Positions 10,859 through 21,467 of a DNA stretch of 55,783 nt are shown here, piece after piece. The notes under the pieces are model-generated. The model was not told where the DNA came from and did no database searches. It was given only the letters and a program-made list of their open reading frames with translations. Position 1 is the stretch's first letter. Each line of letters begins with the position of its first letter. The position numbers and the translations under genes are program-made. The DNA comes from an uncultured beta proteobacterium (GTDB lineage: Bacteria > Pseudomonadota > Gammaproteobacteria > Burkholderiales > Burkholderiaceae_C): assembly GCA_903839085.1 (NCBI GenBank), contig CAIMBE010000079.1, positions 1-55,783 of the forward strand, given 5' to 3'.

Positions 10859-11716
10859 CTATTTTATAGCGCCCAACACCTTCAGGGCCTGTACTGTCTC
10901 GGCCACATCGTGGACGCGCACGATCGAGGCGCCGCGCTCCACTGCCAGCAGCGCGGCGCTCACGCTCGCCGCCAGGCGATGCGCCGGCGCCGCATCGTCC
11001 GCGATCCCTGCCACCCTGGCCAGCGATGACTTTCGCGACCAGCCAACCATCACGGGATGGCCGCTGCGCAGGAGTTCCGCCTGTCGCGCCAGCAGCGCAA
11101 AGTTCTGCGCCACGGTCTTGCCAAATCCAATACCGGGATCAAGCACGATGCGGCTCCTGTGAACGCCCTGTTCCTGCAGGCGCGCTGCCGCCTCCTGCAG
11201 AAACAGCTGGACCTGTGACACCGCGTCGCCTTCCATCGGCCGGGTCTGCATCGTCAAAGGCTCCAGATGCATGTGCATCAGGCACACGCCACAGCGTGGA
11301 TGTTGCGCCACGACCTGCATGGCACCGGGCGCTTGCGTCGACGCAATTCCGGGCCAGCGCAGGGCCCAGATGTCGTTGATGATGTCGACCCCAAGGTCCA
11401 GGGCGGCCTGCATCACCATGGGCTTGTAGGTATCGACCGATACCGGAACGCCGAGCTTGACGGCCTCGCGCACGACCGGCAGCAGACGCGCCAGTTCTTC
11501 GGCCTGATCGGTCGCAAGCGCCCCGGGACGGGTCGACTCGGCTCCGATATCCAGAATATCGGCGCCGTCGCGCACCAGTCTCTCGCACTGACGCGAAGCC
11601 GCCGCGGGTGATGCGAAACTGCCCCCGTCAGAGAACGAGTCTGGCGTCACATTGACAATGCCCATCACCTTGGGCGTCGTCAGGTCAAGAAGGAATCTTG
11701 AAGTGGTCCATTCCAT
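10859..11716 (-). CDS. folP: Dihydropteroate synthase
   Basis: FolP joins para-aminobenzoate to dihydropterin pyrophosphate in folate synthesis and is the sulfonamide target. The 285-residue TIM barrel shows the two signatures: VMGIVNVTPDSFSDGGSF (about residues 17-34) and GADILDIGAESTRPGA. Further conserved tracts are IINDIWALR, LDPGIGFGKTVAQNFALL and VGWSRKSSLARVAG. It sits 68 bases after ftsH, behind a hairpin, and 33 bases before glmM. Confidence 0.96.
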   Translation of the reverse strand: MEWTTSRFLLDLTTPKVMGIVNVTPDSFSDGGSFASPAAASRQCERLVRDGADILDIGAESTRPGALATDQAEELARLLPVVREAVKLGVPVSVDTYKPMVMQAALDLGVDIINDIWALRWPGIASTQAPGAMQVVAQHPRCGVCLMHMHLEPLTMQTRPMEGDAVSQVQLFLQEAAARLQEQGVHRSRIVLDPGIGFGKTVAQNFALLARQAELLRSGHPVMVGWSRKSSLARVAGIADDAAPAHRLAASVSAALLAVERGASIVRVHDVAETVQALKVLGAIK

Positions 11717-11735
11717 GGAAAAAGCTGCCTGGCTT

Positions 11736-11765
11736 GAAACAGAAACGGGGCTGTCCGCCCCGCTT
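11736..11765 (-). terminator. Terminator-like hairpin between ftsH and folP
   Basis: On the minus strand a 6-base-pair GC stem (CGGGGC with GCCCCG, 5-base loop) lies at 11746-11762, followed by the interrupted T-rich tail GTTTCTGTTTC. It lies 22 bases after the ftsH stop and 20 before the folP start, so it could be a partial terminator that reduces folP-glmM transcription relative to ftsH. Confidence 0.45.
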
Positions 11766-11784
11766 CAACTCTTGAATTTCGCCC

Positions 11785-13704
11785 TTACGCGACGGTCGGC
11801 GCAGCGTCAGTTTTTACCGCTGGCGCGCCGCCGCTGCTGTTGTCTCCACCCGCCGAGGGCACGCGCGGCGCCCAGTCCTTGGGCGGACGCGGCTCCTTGC
11901 CAGCCATGATGTCTTCGATCTGATCGCTGTCGATGGTCTCCCACTCCAGCAGTGCCTTGGCCATCAGATGGATCTTGTCCTGGTTGTCCTCAATCAGCTT
12001 GCGCGCCTGGCTGTATTGCTGGTCAATGATGCGCCGAACTTCGGCGTCAACCTTCTGCATGGTCTGCTCGCTCATGTTGGTGGTCTTGGTGACCGATCGG
12101 CCCAGAAAGACCTCGCCCTCGTTATCGGCGTAGACCATCGGACCGAGCGCATCGGTCATGCCGTAGCGGGTCACCATGTCGCGCGCAATGTGGGTGGCGC
12201 GCTCAAAGTCATTGCTGGCGCCGGTCGTCATCTGGTTCATGAAGACCTCTTCGGCGATGCGGCCGCCAAACAGCATGCTGATCTGATGCAGCATGTATTC
12301 GCTGTCGTAGCTGTAGCGGTCCTGCGCCGGCAAACTCATGGTGACGCCCAGCGCCCTCCCGCGCGGAATGATGGTCACCTTGTGGACCGGGTCGCACTTG
12401 GAGAGCATCTTGCCGATCAGGGCGTGCCCTGATTCGTGATAGGCCGTGTTCCTTCGCTCGCTCTCGGGCATGACCATGCTCTTGCGCTCGGGGCCCATCA
12501 GGATCTTGTCCTTGGCCTTCTCGAAATCCTGCATTTCCACCGTGCGTGCGCTGCGCCGTGCCGCCATCAAGGCCGCCTCGTTGCACAGATTGGCAAGGTC
12601 GGCGCCCGACATGCCCGGTGTGCCGCGCGCGATCACGCTGGCATTGACATCCTGGCCCAGGGGCACTTTGCGCATGTGCACGTTCAGGATCTGCTCGCGG
12701 CCCCGGATATCAGGCAGAGTCACATACACCTGCCTGTCAAAGCGGCCCGGTCGCAGCAGCGCCGCATCCAGGATGTCAGGCCGATTGGTGGCCGCCACGA
12801 CGATCACACCGACATTGGTCTCGAACCCATCCATCTCCACCAGCATCTGATTGAGGGTCTGCTCGCGTTCATCGTTGCCACCGCCCAGACCGGCGCCTCG
12901 CTGCCGGCCCACCGCATCAATTTCATCGATGAAGATGATGCACGGGGCATTCTTCTTGGCGTTGTCGAACATGTCGCGCACGCGAGCCGCGCCCACGCCG
13001 ACAAACATTTCGACGAAGTCGGAGCCGCTGATGCTGAAGAACGGCACTTTGGCTTCACCCGCAATACCCTTGGCCAGCAGCGTCTTGCCGGTGCCGGGCG
13101 GACCGACCAGCAACAGGCCGCGCGGAATGCGTCCACCCAATTTTTGAAACTTCTGCGGATCCTTCAGAAAGTCCACGACTTCCTTGACCTCTTCCTTGGC
13201 CTCGTCGCACCCCGCCACATCGGCAAAAGTGACCTGATTGGTGTTCTCGTCCATCATGCGGGCCTTGCTCTTGCCAAAACTGAAGGCGCCGCCCTTGCCG
13301 CCGCCCTGCATCTGGCGCATGAAGTAGATCCAGACGCCAATCAACAGCAGCATCGGCCCCCAACTGACCAGCAGCGTCATGAGAAGGGAGCCTTCTTCGC
13401 GGGCCTTGACGTCGAACTTGACGCCATTGGCGATCAGATCGCCGACCAGACCCCGATCAAGGTAAGTGGCGGTCGTCTTGATCTTTCGGTCATCGGTGGT
13501 CACGGCGATGATTTCGGTGCCGCCCTGCCCTTCCTGGATGATGGCGCTCTTGATCCGCTTGCCCCGAACCTCTTCGAGAAAATCGGAGTAGCCCAGGTTC
13601 GCAGCGCCCGCCGGTCCGCGCGTTTCAAACTGTTTGAAGACGGTAAAGAGCACCAGCGCGATGACAAGCCAGACTGCAATTTTCGAGAACCACTGATTAT
13701 TCAA
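11785..13704 (-). CDS. ftsH: ATP-dependent zinc metalloprotease FtsH
   Basis: FtsH is a membrane-anchored AAA+ protease that degrades misfolded membrane proteins and regulators such as sigma-32 and LpxC. Two N-terminal membrane segments flank a periplasmic domain. Walker A GPPGTGKT is at residues 201-208, Walker B is [11 protein letters not shown], the second region of homology is [18 protein letters not shown], and the zinc site HESGH is at 423-427. The TTG at 13704 is the likely start ([12 protein letters not shown], 639 aa) because GGAG lies six bases upstream. The longer reading from a TTG at 13716 would overlap that Shine-Dalgarno. It is downstream of rlmE, as in E. coli. Confidence 0.97.
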   Translation of the reverse strand: MNNQWFSKIAVWLVIALVLFTVFKQFETRGPAGAANLGYSDFLEEVRGKRIKSAIIQEGQGGTEIIAVTTDDRKIKTTATYLDRGLVGDLIANGVKFDVKAREEGSLLMTLLVSWGPMLLLIGVWIYFMRQMQGGGKGGAFSFGKSKARMMDENTNQVTFADVAGCDEAKEEVKEVVDFLKDPQKFQKLGGRIPRGLLLVGPPGTGKTLLAKGIAGEAKVPFFSISGSDFVEMFVGVGAARVRDMFDNAKKNAPCIIFIDEIDAVGRQRGAGLGGGNDEREQTLNQMLVEMDGFETNVGVIVVAATNRPDILDAALLRPGRFDRQVYVTLPDIRGREQILNVHMRKVPLGQDVNASVIARGTPGMSGADLANLCNEAALMAARRSARTVEMQDFEKAKDKILMGPERKSMVMPESERRNTAYHESGHALIGKMLSKCDPVHKVTIIPRGRALGVTMSLPAQDRYSYDSEYMLHQISMLFGGRIAEEVFMNQMTTGASNDFERATHIARDMVTRYGMTDALGPMVYADNEGEVFLGRSVTKTTNMSEQTMQKVDAEVRRIIDQQYSQARKLIEDNQDKIHLMAKALLEWETIDSDQIEDIMAGKEPRPPKDWAPRVPSAGGDNSSGGAPAVKTDAAPTVA

Positions 13705-13744
13705 GCGAAGCTCCAATAGGGACGCACACCAACATACCCGGGAC

Positions 13745-13772
13745 AGTTGGGTGCCATTTTAGGCGTTTCAAG
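13745..13772 (-). promoter_or_regulatory. Candidate sigma-32 (heat-shock) promoter for ftsH
   Basis: On the minus strand CTTGAAA (13772-13766) and CCCAACT (13751-13745) are separated by 14 bases. The E. coli sigma-32 consensus is CTTGAAA, 11-16 bases, CCCATnT, so only one defined -10 base differs. The -10 ends about 40 bases before the ftsH TTG start. In E. coli ftsH is under sigma-32 control, which makes the match meaningful. No expression evidence is available here. Confidence 0.5.
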
Positions 13773-13819
13773 GCGCGCCGTTCGCGCGACTGTCGTTTTT
13801 CAGGCCGGACGGCTCTGCC

Positions 13820-14494
13820 TTACGGTCGCTTCAAGCCGGAGCCGACCAGAAACGTTTCCGCCGATTTGTCACGCGAGGCCTTCGGTTTCATGCGCTTTAC
13901 CTGCAGGAACGAGTCCCTGAAGCGCTTGGCCAGAAGCTCGTAGGCCGCGCCGTGAAATACCTTGACGACCAGCGTTCCCTGCGGCTTCATGTGAGCGCGG
14001 GCGAACTCAAGCGCAAGTTCCACCAGATTCTCGATGCGCGCAGCGTCAGCCGATGCGATTCCGGACAGGTTGGGCGCCATGTCGGAAAGCACCAGATCGG
14101 CCTGCCGTCCGTTCAATTCATCGGTCAGGCGTTGCAGGACTTCGGGTTCCCTGAAATCGCCCTGCAGGAAAATGACGCCTTCGACCGGCTCCATCGGCAG
14201 CATGTCCAGCGCGATGATGCTGCCCCTGAGTTCGCCCGCGGCCGCACCACCCCCGGTCGCGGTGCGGGGCGACATCTTGCGCCGCACGTACTGGCTCCAG
14301 GCGCCGGGCGTCGAACCAAGGTCTATCACCAGTTGATCGGGCTTGATCAATTGAAGGGTTTCATCGATCTCCTTGAGCTTGTAGGCCGCGCGGGCACGGT
14401 AACCCTCGAGCTTCGCCAGTTTGACGTAGGGATCGTTCACATGGTCGTTGATCCACGCCCGATTGACTTTGCTGCTTTTGGTTTGGACTTTCAT
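13820..14494 (-). CDS. rlmE: 23S rRNA (uridine-2'-O-)-methyltransferase
   Basis: RlmE (FtsJ/RrmJ) methylates U2552 in the A-loop of 23S rRNA using SAM. The 224 residues include the N-terminal VNRAWINDHVNDPYVKLA, the SAM motif LVIDLGSTPGAWSQYV (usually DLGAAPGGWSQ, so a slight variant), the catalytic Asp in LVLSDMAPNLSG, the Lys in TLVVKVFHG, and a C-terminal KPKASRDKSAETFLVGSG. The ATG at 14494 has GAAGG five bases upstream; an ATG at 14524 would be longer but overlap the divergent yhbY start. The rlmE-ftsH order is conserved with E. coli. Confidence 0.95.
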   Translation of the reverse strand: MKVQTKSSKVNRAWINDHVNDPYVKLAKLEGYRARAAYKLKEIDETLQLIKPDQLVIDLGSTPGAWSQYVRRKMSPRTATGGGAAAGELRGSIIALDMLPMEPVEGVIFLQGDFREPEVLQRLTDELNGRQADLVLSDMAPNLSGIASADAARIENLVELALEFARAHMKPQGTLVVKVFHGAAYELLAKRFRDSFLQVKRMKPKASRDKSAETFLVGSGLKRP

Positions 14495-14522
14495 TTTGAC
14501 CTTCGTGCCCGATAATAGCGTC

Positions 14523-14996
14523 ATGCCCCAAATTCAATTGACCCCCGCCCAGCGCAAGGAATACCGCGCCCAGGCCCATCATCTTGACCCGGTGGTGATG
14601 GTGGGCGCCGACGGTCTGAGCAGCGCCGTTATCCGGGAAGCCGATGCCGCCCTCAACGCGCACGGCCTGATCAAGGTCCGCGTCTTTGCCGACGAGCGCT
14701 CGGTGCGCGAAACCGCGTTTCAGACTTTGGCCGACCAACTCGGCGCCGCCCCGATCCAGCACATCGGCAAACTTCTGGTGCTGTGGCGTCCGATTCCCGA
14801 GAAAGCGCGAACGCCTGATGAGGACCGCATGCCCGGCCCGCGCGATTTCAAGGTGCTCAAATACAGCACGCGCGGCGGTCAGCGACCCGAGGTCAAAACC
14901 CTGCGCGTCCTGGGCAACCAGCGCCTCACGTCGGGCGGTCAGGTCAAGCGCTCAAAACCCAGGCAGGTCAGCATCAAGAAACGCTCTCAGACCTGA
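14523..14996 (+). CDS. yhbY: YhbY family RNA-binding (CRM domain) protein
   Basis: This 157-residue protein has an N-terminal CRM/YhbY domain (about residues 1-97), a KH-like RNA-binding fold associated with pre-50S particles. Tracts LTPAQRKEYRAQAHHLDPVV, VGADGLSSAVIREAD and QHIGKLLVLWRP are typical. The C-terminal 60 residues are a basic extension (RSKPRQVSIKKRSQT), common in betaproteobacterial members. I start at the ATG at 14523. No Shine-Dalgarno is visible, and a GATAAT lies only seven bases before the ATG, so a leaderless message is possible. The 3' end overlaps the convergent DUF4149 gene by 10 bases. Confidence 0.93.
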   Translation: MPQIQLTPAQRKEYRAQAHHLDPVVMVGADGLSSAVIREADAALNAHGLIKVRVFADERSVRETAFQTLADQLGAAPIQHIGKLLVLWRPIPEKARTPDEDRMPGPRDFKVLKYSTRGGQRPEVKTLRVLGNQRLTSGGQVKRSKPRQVSIKKRSQT

Positions 14997-15445
14997 GAAT
15001 CGGCCGCTGTGGCCGCGTGATCGCGGGACGTATCGGACCTGCTTGCGGTCAATTTCCAGAAAGTGACCCCGGCACACAGCCATTGCACAACAAACATGAC
15101 GCTGCCGGCGCCATGCCAGAGGCGCAAATTCTCGCGCGCCATGATTCGCGGCGCCACGGCGAACTCGGAAAGAAGCGCCAGCAGCAGGCCGCCGACAATC
15201 CATGGCAACAGATCCTGAGTGATGAGGCCGCCCGCCAGCGGCCGCTTCGAGCGCAGAATGACGAGCAGCAGCATGGCGCAAACGCACGAGACCCAGGTCT
15301 GGGCGGTAAACAGCCTGGCCGCCATGCCCCCGGCCATCGCCACCTGCGGCAAATGCGCAAACAGAAGCGGCACCACCAGAAATCCCACCGTCATCAGGCT
15401 GCCCCACCAGAGGGCGGCAAGCCAAACGGGAATGCGCGCGCTCAT
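14987..15445 (-). CDS. DUF4149-like integral membrane protein
   Basis: This 152-residue protein has four hydrophobic helices: about residues 7-30, 45-65, 78-96 and 110-130. It has an amphipathic N-terminus and a hydrophilic tail. The pattern VWLAALWWGSLMTVGFLVVP with FTAQTWVSCVCAMLLLVIL fits the DUF4149 family, which often lies beside greA in betaproteobacteria. Function is unknown. It starts one base after the greA stop (TGAAATG), so the two are probably cotranscribed. Confidence 0.85.
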   Translation of the reverse strand: MSARIPVWLAALWWGSLMTVGFLVVPLLFAHLPQVAMAGGMAARLFTAQTWVSCVCAMLLLVILRSKRPLAGGLITQDLLPWIVGGLLLALLSEFAVAPRIMARENLRLWHGAGSVMFVVQWLCAGVTFWKLTASRSDTSRDHAATAADSQV

Positions 15446-15446
15446 T

Positions 15447-15923
15447 TCAAACGTAGTTGACAGTCACGATTTCGTAGTGCCGGGCGCCACCGGGCGCCTG
15501 AACCTCGACGCTGTCGCCCTCTTCCTTGCCGATCAGCGCGCGCGCGAACGGACTGCCGATATTGAGCAGGCCCAGTTTGATGTCGGCCTCGTCCTCGCCA
15601 ACGATCTGGTAGGTCACCACTTTGCCTGAGGCCTCGTCTTCGAGGGTGACGGTCGCGCCAAAGACCACGCGACCCGTCGCGTGGAGTTCGGCCGGATCGA
15701 TGACCTGGCAGGCGGACAGCTTGCTCTCGACCTCCTGGATCCGGCCCTCAATGAAACCCTGGCGGTCTTTGGCAACCTCGTACTCGGCGTTTTCGCTCAA
15801 ATCACCCTGCGCTCGGGCCTCCGCGATGGCATTGATGACCCAGGGACGGTCGACCGTCTTGAGTTTCTGCAACTCGGCTTTGAGCTTTTCAGCGCCGCGT
15901 TTGGTAATCGGAATGGTGGCCAC
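15447..15923 (-). CDS. greA: Transcription elongation factor GreA
   Basis: GreA rescues backtracked RNA polymerase by stimulating cleavage of the transcript 3' end. The N-terminal coiled coil carries the acidic tip in EARAQGDLSENAEYEVAKDR, and the C-terminal domain ends in the VFGATVTL, YQIVGEDEADI and IGKEEGDSVEVQAPGG tracts. I start at the GTG at 15923 (MATIPITKRGAEKL, 158 aa, the E. coli length), because GAGGGAG sits six bases upstream. The open frame continues to an ATG at 15947 but the eight extra residues are not family-like. carAB lies upstream behind a strong terminator. Confidence 0.96.
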   Translation of the reverse strand: MATIPITKRGAEKLKAELQKLKTVDRPWVINAIAEARAQGDLSENAEYEVAKDRQGFIEGRIQEVESKLSACQVIDPAELHATGRVVFGATVTLEDEASGKVVTYQIVGEDEADIKLGLLNIGSPFARALIGKEEGDSVEVQAPGGARHYEIVTVNYV

Positions 15924-15947
15924 GTACTGCTCCCTCGGGGATGACAC

Positions 15948-15980
15948 AAAATGAAACCGCCGAACGTTGCCGTTCGGCGG
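15948..15980 (-). terminator. Rho-independent terminator after carAB
   Basis: A perfect 10-base-pair stem (CCGCCGAACG with CGTTCGGCGG, 15957-15980) closes a GCAA tetraloop on the minus strand and is followed by the T-rich TTTCATTTTG. It lies 35 bases after the carB stop and before greA, so it should end the carAB transcript. Confidence 0.82.
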
Positions 15981-16015
15981 TATGGTTCAATTATGCCGTG
16001 AATGCCGGCCCGAAA

Positions 16016-19000
16016 TCAACCGGCCGCCAATTGCGCATGCATATCCTGCACCGAAATCACATCCAGATGATCGAGGTGCGGCATGCCCTGCACCGCCGCT
16101 TCGGCGCCGGCAATGGTGGTGAAGGTGGTCACCCGCGCCAGCAAGGCCGAGGTCCTGATCTGTCGCGAGTCGGCGATCGCGTTGCGGCGCTCTTCGACGG
16201 TGTGGATGACCATCGCGATCTCGTTGTTCTTGATCATGTCGACAATGTGCGGCCGCCCTTCAGTGACCTTGTTGACCACCGTGCATGGCACGCCGGCGGC
16301 GTTGATGACGGCGGCGGTGCCCCGGGTGGCCAGAACCGCAAAGCCCATCGCCGCCAGGGCCCGCGCGACCTCGATCGCACGCGGCTTGTCGTTGTTCTTG
16401 GCGGAAACAAAAACCTTGCCCGATGACTCGCCGCGGGTCGCCGAGGGCCTGGGCAGCTTCGTGCCGGCGCCGATCTGGGACTTGACAAAGGCCTCGCCAA
16501 AGGTCTTGCCAACGCCCATGACTTCGCCGGTTGACTTCATCTCGGGGCCCAGAATGGTGTCAACGCCGGGAAACTTGACGAAAGGGAAAACAGCTTCTTT
16601 CACGCTGAAATAGGGCGGCGTCACCTCCGCGCCAATGCCCTGCGAGGCCAGCGAGCGCCCGACCATGCAGCGCGCTGCCACCTTGGCCAGTTGAATGCCG
16701 GTCGCCTTCGACACAAAGGGCACCGTGCGCGATGCGCGCGGGTTCACCTCCAGCACGTAAATCACGTCCTTGCCGTCGATATTCTGAATCGCAAACTGCA
16801 CATTCATCAGACCCACCACATTCAGCGCGCAGGCCATGGCCGCCGTCTGCCTCTTGATTTCTGCAACCGTTTCGGCGCACAGGCTGTAGGGCGGCAAGGA
16901 GCAGGCCGAGTCGCCGCTGTGCACCCCCGCCTGTTCGATATGCTCCATCACGCCGCCGATGAAGGTGCGGCCTTCTTCGGTGGCGGAGCCGGCGTCGCGC
17001 AGGCAATCCACATCGCACTCGATGGCATCGTTGAGGAACCGGTCCAGCAGCACCGGTGAGTCGTGGCTGACCTTCACGGCTTCGCGCATGTAGCGCTCGA
17101 GGTCGCGCTGCTCGTGCACGATCTCCATGGCACGACCGCCCAGCACGTAGCTCGGGCGAACCACCAGCGGGTAGCCCAGGGCGGCGGCGCGCTCCAGCGC
17201 GTCCTGTTCGGTGCGCGCCGTTGCATTGGACGGCTGGCGCAGGCCGAGCCTGTGCAAAAGCTGCTGAAAACGTTCCCGATCCTCCGCCGCATCGATCATG
17301 TCCGGCGAGGTTCCGATGATCGGCACGCCGTTGGCCTCGAGATCGAGCGCGAGTTTCAACGGTGTCTGCCCGCCGTACTGCACGATCACCCCAAGCGGCT
17401 TTTCCTTGTCCACGATCTCTAGCACGTCTTCGAGCGTCAGCGGCTCGAAATACAGGCGATCGGACGTGTCGTAGTCGGTCGATACGGTCTCCGGGTTGCA
17501 GTTGACCATGATGGTCTCGTACCCGTCCTCGCGCAGCGCCAGCGCCGCGTGAACGCAGCAATAGTCAAACTCGATGCCCTGCCCGATGCGGTTGGGCCCC
17601 CCGCCCAGCACCATGATCTTCTTTCTGTCCGTTGGCGCCGCTTCGCATTCCGACCCCGCCGCCTCGTAGGTGGAGTACATGTAGGCCGTGTTGGTGGCGA
17701 ACTCGGCGGCGCAGGTGTCCACGCGCTTGTAGACCGGCCGCACCCCCAATGCCCGGCGCTTTTCCCGAACAGCGGTATCCGATGTCTTGAACTGGCGCGC
17801 CAGGCGACGATCCGAAAAACCCTTTTGCTTCAGGGCGCGCAGTGTGGCCGCATCAATGCCGTCCAGGGCGTTGCCCCCCGCCGGCACGGGCAGCCGCTCA
17901 ATTTCGAGTTCGATCTTCACAATCTGCTCGATCTGCACCAGAAACCAGCGGTCAATCCGGGTCAGCGCAAACACCTCGTCCACGCTCCAACCGGCCGCGA
18001 AGGCGTCGCCGACATACCAGATCCGCTCCGGCCCCGGTTCGCCAAGTTCCTTCTCCAGCAGTTCGCGGTCCTGCGTCTTCTCGTTCATGCCGTCGACACC
18101 GACTTCCAGGCCGCGCAGCGCTTTCTGGAACGATTCCTGGAACGTGCGGCCAATCGCCATCACTTCGCCGACCGACTTCATTTGCGTCGTCAGGCGGCTG
18201 TCGGCCGCCGGAAATTTCTCGAAGGCGAAACGCGGAATCTTGGTCACCACATAGTCGATGGTCGGCTCGAAACTGGCCGGCGTCGCGCCGCCCGTGATGT
18301 CGTTGCGCAGTTCATCGAGCGTGTAGCCCACAGCCAGTTTGGCCGCCACTTTCGCGATCGGAAAGCCGGTGGCTTTGGAAGCCAGCGCCGAGGAGCGCGA
18401 AACCCGTGGATTCATCTCGATGACCACCATCCGTCCGTCGTCCGGATTGATCGCGAACTGCACGTTCGAGCCGCCGGTATCGACGCCAATTTCCCGCAGC
18501 ACGGCCAGGCTGGCATTGCGCAGGATCTGGTATTCCTTGTCGCTCAGCGTCTGCGCCGGAGCCACCGTGATGGAGTCCCCGGTGTGCACGCCCATCGGGT
18601 CGAGATTTTCGATCGAGCAAATGATGATGCAGTTGTCGGCACGGTCGCGCACCACCTCCATCTCGAATTCCTTCCAGCCCAGCAGCGACTCCTCGATCAG
18701 CAACTCATTGGTTGGCGACGCCTCCAGTCCGCGCTTGCAGATGACCTCGAACTCCTCCGGGTTGTAGGCAATTCCGCCGCCGGTGCCTCCGAGCGTGAAA
18801 CTGGGGCGAATCACAGTCGGAAAGCCGACCGTTTTCTGCACCTTCCACGCCTCCTCCATCGAGTGCGCAATGCCCGATCGGGCAGAACCCAGACCGATGT
18901 GGGTCATGGCGTCCTTGAACTTCAAGCGGTCCTCGGCCTTGTCGATGGCCTCGGGGCTGGCGCCGATCAGCTCGACCTTGTAGCGCTCCAGCACGCCGTT

Positions 19001-19312
19001 GTGCCAGAGATCGAGCGCGCAGTTGAGCGCCGTCTGGCCGCCCATGGTCGGCAGGATCGCGTCCGGTCGCTCCCTGGCGATGATCTTCTCGACCGTCTGC
19101 CAGGTGATGGGCTCGATGTAGGTCACATCCGCCGTCGCCGGATCGGTCATGATGGTGGCCGGATTGCTGTTGATCAGGATGACCTTGTAGCCCTCCTCGC
19201 GCAATGCCTTGCAGGCTTGCACGCCGGAGTAGTCAAACTCGCAGGCCTGGCCGATGATGATCGGGCCGGCGCCGATGATGAGGATGCTCTTGATGTCTGT
19301 GCGTTTAGGCAT
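16016..19312 (-). CDS. carB: Carbamoyl-phosphate synthase large subunit
   Basis: CarB makes carbamoyl phosphate from bicarbonate, ammonia (channelled from CarA) and two ATP, for arginine and pyrimidines. At 1098 residues it is slightly longer than E. coli CarB (1073). Two homologous ATP-grasp halves are visible: [20 protein letters not shown] with the first FTLGGTGGG lid, and [19 protein letters not shown] with [14 protein letters not shown]. The last 150 residues form the MGS-like allosteric domain ([20 protein letters not shown]). The ATG overlaps the end of carA by eight bases. Confidence 0.98.
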   Translation of the reverse strand: MPKRTDIKSILIIGAGPIIIGQACEFDYSGVQACKALREEGYKVILINSNPATIMTDPATADVTYIEPITWQTVEKIIARERPDAILPTMGGQTALNCALDLWHNGVLERYKVELIGASPEAIDKAEDRLKFKDAMTHIGLGSARSGIAHSMEEAWKVQKTVGFPTVIRPSFTLGGTGGGIAYNPEEFEVICKRGLEASPTNELLIEESLLGWKEFEMEVVRDRADNCIIICSIENLDPMGVHTGDSITVAPAQTLSDKEYQILRNASLAVLREIGVDTGGSNVQFAINPDDGRMVVIEMNPRVSRSSALASKATGFPIAKVAAKLAVGYTLDELRNDITGGATPASFEPTIDYVVTKIPRFAFEKFPAADSRLTTQMKSVGEVMAIGRTFQESFQKALRGLEVGVDGMNEKTQDRELLEKELGEPGPERIWYVGDAFAAGWSVDEVFALTRIDRWFLVQIEQIVKIELEIERLPVPAGGNALDGIDAATLRALKQKGFSDRRLARQFKTSDTAVREKRRALGVRPVYKRVDTCAAEFATNTAYMYSTYEAAGSECEAAPTDRKKIMVLGGGPNRIGQGIEFDYCCVHAALALREDGYETIMVNCNPETVSTDYDTSDRLYFEPLTLEDVLEIVDKEKPLGVIVQYGGQTPLKLALDLEANGVPIIGTSPDMIDAAEDRERFQQLLHRLGLRQPSNATARTEQDALERAAALGYPLVVRPSYVLGGRAMEIVHEQRDLERYMREAVKVSHDSPVLLDRFLNDAIECDVDCLRDAGSATEEGRTFIGGVMEHIEQAGVHSGDSACSLPPYSLCAETVAEIKRQTAAMACALNVVGLMNVQFAIQNIDGKDVIYVLEVNPRASRTVPFVSKATGIQLAKVAARCMVGRSLASQGIGAEVTPPYFSVKEAVFPFVKFPGVDTILGPEMKSTGEVMGVGKTFGEAFVKSQIGAGTKLPRPSATRGESSGKVFVSAKNNDKPRAIEVARALAAMGFAVLATRGTAAVINAAGVPCTVVNKVTEGRPHIVDMIKNNEIAMVIHTVEERRNAIADSRQIRTSALLARVTTFTTIAGAEAAVQGMPHLDHLDVISVQDMHAQLAAG

Positions 19313-20498
19313 GGTTGCAAGCCTCCATCAGCGCGGTAAAGCGGTCGAACAGACAGGCAATATCGTGCGGTCCGGGCGACGCTTCAGGATGGCCCTGGAA
19401 GCAGAATGCCGGCCGGTCGGTTCGCTCAAGTCCCTGCAGCGTGCCGTCAAACAGGCTGACATGGGTGGCGCGCAGATTGGCCGGCAGTGTTTTTTCGTCG
19501 ACCGCGAAGCCGTGGTTCTGGCTGGTGATGCTGACGCGGCCGCTGGCCAGGTCCTTCACCGGGTGATTCGCGCCATGGTGGCCGAATTTCATCTTGAAGG
19601 TTCTGGCGCCGCTGGCCAGGGCCATGATCTGGTGCCCCAGGCAGATGCCGAACGTCGGGATGCCGGCGTCCATCAGTTCGGCGGCAGCGGCAATCGCATA
19701 GTCGCACGGTTGCGGGTCGCCCGGCCCGTTGCTGAGAAAAATGCCGTCGGCCCGGTACTTGAGAACCTCGCTGGCGCTGGTTTGCGCCGGCACCACGGTC
19801 ACCCGGCAAGCGCGTTCGGCCAGCATGCGCAGGATGTTGAACTTGACGCCAAAATCGTAGGCCACCACATGAAACCGAGCCTGCGTCTGCTCGCCAAACC
19901 CGGCCTTGCCATGGGCCTGCGGATGCGCCAACTGCCACTCGGTCTGCGTCCACTCATAGGCGGTCCGGGTCGAGACCACTTTGGCCAGATCGGTTCCCGC
20001 CATGCTCGGCGCGGCCTGCGCCAGGCCCAGAGCGCGGTCAATCGCGGGCTGGGTCACGGTTTCACCGTCGGCCAGGGTCAAAATGCAGCCATTTTGAGCG
20101 CCCTGGCTGCGCAGATGGCGCGTCAATTGGCGCGTGTCGAGGTTGGCGATGGCGACCGTGTTCTGCTGCACAAGATACTGCGACAGTGTCTGGCTGGCGC
20201 GAAAATTGGACGCCACCAGCGGCAGGTCCTTGATGATCAGCCCGGCGGCATGAACCCGGTCTGCTTCGACGTCCTGCAGATTGACGCCATAGTTGCCGAT
20301 GTGCGGGTACGTGAGCGTGACAATTTGCCGGCAGTAGCTCGGGTCTGTGAGGATTTCCTGGTAGCCGGTCATGGCAGTGTTGAACACCACCTCGCCAACG
20401 CTGGAGCCAGCGGCTCCGACGGAATTTCCTACAAACACCGTGCCGTCTGCGAGCGCCAGAATGGCTGCGGGAAAGTTTCCCTGTAAAGACAAAAGCAC
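19305..20498 (-). CDS. carA: Carbamoyl-phosphate synthase small (glutaminase) subunit
   Basis: CarA hydrolyses glutamine and passes ammonia to CarB. The class I amidotransferase triad is Cys286 in [11 protein letters not shown], with the His and Glu in the C-terminal [12 protein letters not shown]. The N-terminal domain has [37 protein letters not shown] and HIGNYGVN. I start at the GTG at 20498 ([13 protein letters not shown], 397 aa) because CCGGAGA lies six bases upstream. An ATG at 20549 would add 17 residues that the family does not have. It is translationally coupled to carB by an 8-base overlap. Confidence 0.97.
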   Translation of the reverse strand: MLLSLQGNFPAAILALADGTVFVGNSVGAAGSSVGEVVFNTAMTGYQEILTDPSYCRQIVTLTYPHIGNYGVNLQDVEADRVHAAGLIIKDLPLVASNFRASQTLSQYLVQQNTVAIANLDTRQLTRHLRSQGAQNGCILTLADGETVTQPAIDRALGLAQAAPSMAGTDLAKVVSTRTAYEWTQTEWQLAHPQAHGKAGFGEQTQARFHVVAYDFGVKFNILRMLAERACRVTVVPAQTSASEVLKYRADGIFLSNGPGDPQPCDYAIAAAAELMDAGIPTFGICLGHQIMALASGARTFKMKFGHHGANHPVKDLASGRVSITSQNHGFAVDEKTLPANLRATHVSLFDGTLQGLERTDRPAFCFQGHPEASPGPHDIACLFDRFTALMEACNHA

Positions 20499-20620
20499 TG
20501 GGTTCTCCGGATGGGTTTTCGGATACGCCCAAACGTGCTCAAGATTCAACTCTTGGCTTGCTTTTATGAGGGAAATGGCTTGATAAGGCGCTGGGCGTAC
20601 AGGGTGCGATGAAGCGTCCC

Positions 20621-20626
20621 ATTATA
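20621..20626 (-). promoter_or_regulatory. Candidate carAB promoter -10 box
   Basis: The minus strand has a perfect TATAAT at 20626-20621, in the 174-base gap between the SpoU-type methyltransferase gene and carA. It would start transcription about 115 bases before the carA GTG, leaving a leader long enough for regulation. The -35 position is GC-rich with no good match, so an activator or a weak basal promoter is possible. Confidence 0.5.
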
Positions 20627-20672
20627 CCGCTGCCGGACCTGCCCGCGCCCGCGCACACGGGCCTCGCGCTGC

Positions 20673-21467
20673 TCAGCGCGCGAGAAGGACGGTTGAAGCG
20701 GCGTGCAGGCAAATGGCCGCTGCTGCCGCCACGTTGAGCGACTCCTCCCCTCCGGGCTGGGCGATGCGGATATGTGAGTGGGCCAGGGCTTCGAGTTCGG
20801 CGCTGACGCCCTGCCCCTCATGCCCGAATGCCCAGGCGCAGGGCATGGCCATGGCCTTGTCCTGCTGCGTCCTGTGCAGGAAGGCGCCGCGATGCGAACT
20901 GGTAACGACAATCGGCACGGCCAAGGCGGCCAGGGTAGACAAATCGGCGCCCTCGATCAGTTGCAGGCCCCAATGAGCGCCCATGCCGGCGCGCAGTACT
21001 TTCGGACTCCACAGGGCGGACGTGCCCTTGAGGGCAATCACCTGCCTGAAACCGAAGGCGCTGGCGCTGCGCAGAATGGAGCCGACATTGCCGGCGTCCT
21101 GCAGGCGGTCCAGTATCACCGATGCCACCTCTGGCTGCAATTGAGGCGCTGCGGGCAGATCGAACACAAACCCGACGCTGGCGGGCGACTCCAGGGCGCT
21201 GACCTCGGCGAACAAGGCGTCCGCAAGGATGATGTTCTGCGCTGCCGCCTGGGTCCACTCGAGCGGCGCCGCAGGCCAGAAGGACTCGGAAAAAACGGCC
21301 ATCACCGGTCGCACGCCGCGCAACAGGGCGCTGCGGCACAAGTGCTCGCCTTCGAGCCAGAACCTGCCCTGCTTGCGGTAGGCAGTGCTGTCGAGCGAGA
21401 GCCGGCGCAGGTCCTTGACGAATGCGTTGTCGCGCGAGCGGATGTGCTGCGCCGGCGTCGGCGTCAT
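20673..21467 (-). CDS. TrmH/SpoU family RNA 2'-O-methyltransferase
   Basis: This is a 264-residue SPOUT-class methyltransferase. The N-terminal part is substrate-binding ([17 protein letters not shown], then [13 protein letters not shown]). The SpoU knot motifs follow: [22 protein letters not shown] (motif 1), [11 protein letters not shown] (motif 2) and [19 protein letters not shown] (motif 3). This two-domain layout resembles 23S rRNA ribose methyltransferases such as RlmB/TsnR, but the target nucleotide cannot be told from sequence. It overlaps rnhB by 4 bases, at the 3' end of the rpsB-to-rnhB block. Confidence 0.92.
   Translation of the reverse strand: MTPTPAQHIRSRDNAFVKDLRRLSLDSTAYRKQGRFWLEGEHLCRSALLRGVRPVMAVFSESFWPAAPLEWTQAAAQNIILADALFAEVSALESPASVGFVFDLPAAPQLQPEVASVILDRLQDAGNVGSILRSASAFGFRQVIALKGTSALWSPKVLRAGMGAHWGLQLIEGADLSTLAALAVPIVVTSSHRGAFLHRTQQDKAMAMPCAWAFGHEGQGVSAELEALAHSHIRIAQPGGEESLNVAAAAAICLHAASTVLLAR

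Noticed and set aside
17549..19339. 596-codon plus-strand ORF
   Set aside because: It lies wholly opposite carB and is His/Arg/Gln-rich without motifs.
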